Assembly (NCBI GenBank): GCA_903891235.1
Contig: CAITDW010000206.1
Coordinates: 1 to 6,048 of the forward strand
Direction of reading: 5' to 3'
DNA length: 6,048 bases
Source: an uncultured Candidatus Saccharibacteria bacterium
GTDB lineage: Bacteria; Patescibacteriota; Saccharimonadia; Saccharimonadales; UBA4665
The notes below the pieces were generated by a model that ran no database searches, was not told the origin of the DNA, and saw nothing but the letters and a program-made list of their open reading frames with translations. This document shows, one piece after another, positions 5,370 to 6,048 of the stretch. Position numbers and translations under genes: made by a program. Positions within the stretch are counted from its first letter, which is position 1, and every line of letters starts with the position of its first letter.

Positions 5370-6048
5370 TTGATAAAATACAAAATAGAATTTTATTGAA
5401 TAACAACAATAATATAAGTGCAAGCAATCATTATAAATACATTCGAATTGTAGCAATGGTATATATGACGTTACTTCTTGCCGCTACTGTTGTAGCGTAC
5501 AGAATAGTTGAAATTGGATTTGTACCAGAGCCTGGATCAACGCTGATTTATACTTTTTCATTTTTTTTGGCAAATGTATATACGGAAGTCTACGGCGCTC
5601 GCCTTGCTAAAAAGTTAATCTGGGAATCTATTTTTTGTGGTTATTTGTTTGCGATGCTTTTAATGGGCGTTAATTATTTACCCGCACCTGATTATTGGGA
5701 TAATACAGGAGCGTATAATCAAGTTCTTGGTCATGTATTTAGATTTACTAATGCAGGTGTAACCGGGTACTTAATCAGCTCACTGTTGAATGTTCATATT
5801 TTCGAGAAATGGAAACATAAAATGAATGGGAATTTTTTTTGGTTTAGGAGCTTATTTGCAACAAGTATTAGTGAAGGAGTGGCAACCTTTATTGCTGGGT
5901 TGATAACTTTTTTTGGAATGATGCCCACAATGAAAGTTATGACAGTAATGCTCAGTGCTCTGATTTTTAAATTAATCTACGGTTTCATTGCAGTTTGGCC
6001 TGCTAATTTCTTGGCTTTTGTTCTAAAAAAAGAAGAAAAAATCAATCA
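5366..6048 (+). CDS. VUT/YhhQ-like (queuosine-precursor transporter family) membrane protein, 3' end beyond window
   Basis: The reading frame runs from the ATG at 5366 to the window end without a stop (227 full codons). Since VUT proteins usually have about 220-250 residues it is probably almost complete. Family members carry queuosine precursors such as preQ0/preQ1 across the inner membrane. About six hydrophobic segments are visible, roughly at 25-46, 58-73, 86-104, 126-145, 161-184 and 190-219, after a short Asn-rich cytoplasmic start. Family-like features are TEVYGARLAKKLIW (73-86), LPAPDYW (105-111), GYLISSLLNVHIF (134-146) and FRSLFATSISEGVATF (160-175). From memory, the last two usually read SQ..D; here the aspartates are replaced by Asn142 and Ala173. 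It may therefore have another substrate or be a divergent paralogue. The Shine-Dalgarno sequence is weak (GAG, 5353-5355). Confidence 0.7.
   Translation, partial: MIDKIQNRILLNNNNNISASNHYKYIRIVAMVYMTLLLAATVVAYRIVEIGFVPEPGSTLIYTFSFFLANVYTEVYGARLAKKLIWESIFCGYLFAMLLMGVNYLPAPDYWDNTGAYNQVLGHVFRFTNAGVTGYLISSLLNVHIFEKWKHKMNGNFFWFRSLFATSISEGVATFIAGLITFFGMMPTMKVMTVMLSALIFKLIYGFIAVWPANFLAFVLKKEEKIN

Noticed and set aside
5262..5456. 64-codon minus-strand frame rich in Tyr, Phe and Cys
   Set aside because: It spans the junction of two sense genes, is low-complexity and membrane-like only because of AT-rich codons, and has no credible start signal.
1..6048. CRISPR array, tRNA/rRNA genes, insertion sequences or transposase genes
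   Set aside because: No regularly spaced repeats, cloverleaf-like sequence, transposase frame or terminal inverted repeats were found on either strand.

Overview
The window is AT-rich, gene-dense DNA with every recognisable gene on the + strand. It reads as part of a low-copy plasmid: a complete type Ia partition locus (parA-parB plus a candidate centromere), a Rep_3-family replication initiator, and then three cargo genes. The SopA-like ATPase with an N-terminal DNA-binding extension, the initiator type and the base composition fit a gammaproteobacterium. An AT-rich intracellular lineage such as the Legionellales (Legionella/Coxiella relatives) is my guess from general resemblance and is not shown by the sequence.

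Backbone (1-3724). An AT-rich leader with a small inverted repeat precedes parA, and bases 1-24 look like the right half of an upstream gene's terminator. parA and parB overlap by 8 bp and are probably translationally coupled. Two copies of the 16-bp palindrome ATCCGAGTACTCGGAT, 26 bp apart, straddle the parB stop codon and lie just upstream of rep. They are the best centromere (parS) candidate and could also act as an operator for rep. The initiator has a normal two-winged-helix N-terminal part and a C-terminal extension of about 195 residues with a Lys/Glu-rich linker. I found no iteron array or perfect DnaA box, so the replication origin is unproven and may lie outside the window.

Junction (3725-3836). 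About 110 bp separate backbone from cargo. This stretch holds a degenerate 16-bp direct repeat, an inverted repeat around a -10-like TATTAT, and two copies of TTGTTAAC. It probably carries the promoter and operator of the cargo genes.

Cargo (3837-6048). The first gene is a full-length asparaginase-family protein without a signal peptide, in which the usual catalytic Asp of the second active-site motif is Asn (GTNS instead of GTDT). The second is an unrecognised soluble protein of about 165 residues. The third is a multi-spanning membrane protein resembling the VUT/YhhQ queuosine-precursor transporters but lacking two family aspartates; it is still open at the window end. The close spacing suggests one transcript. 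The joint occurrence of an altered asparaginase, an unknown protein and an altered VUT-like transporter on a plasmid is the most interesting part of the window; its function is unknown.
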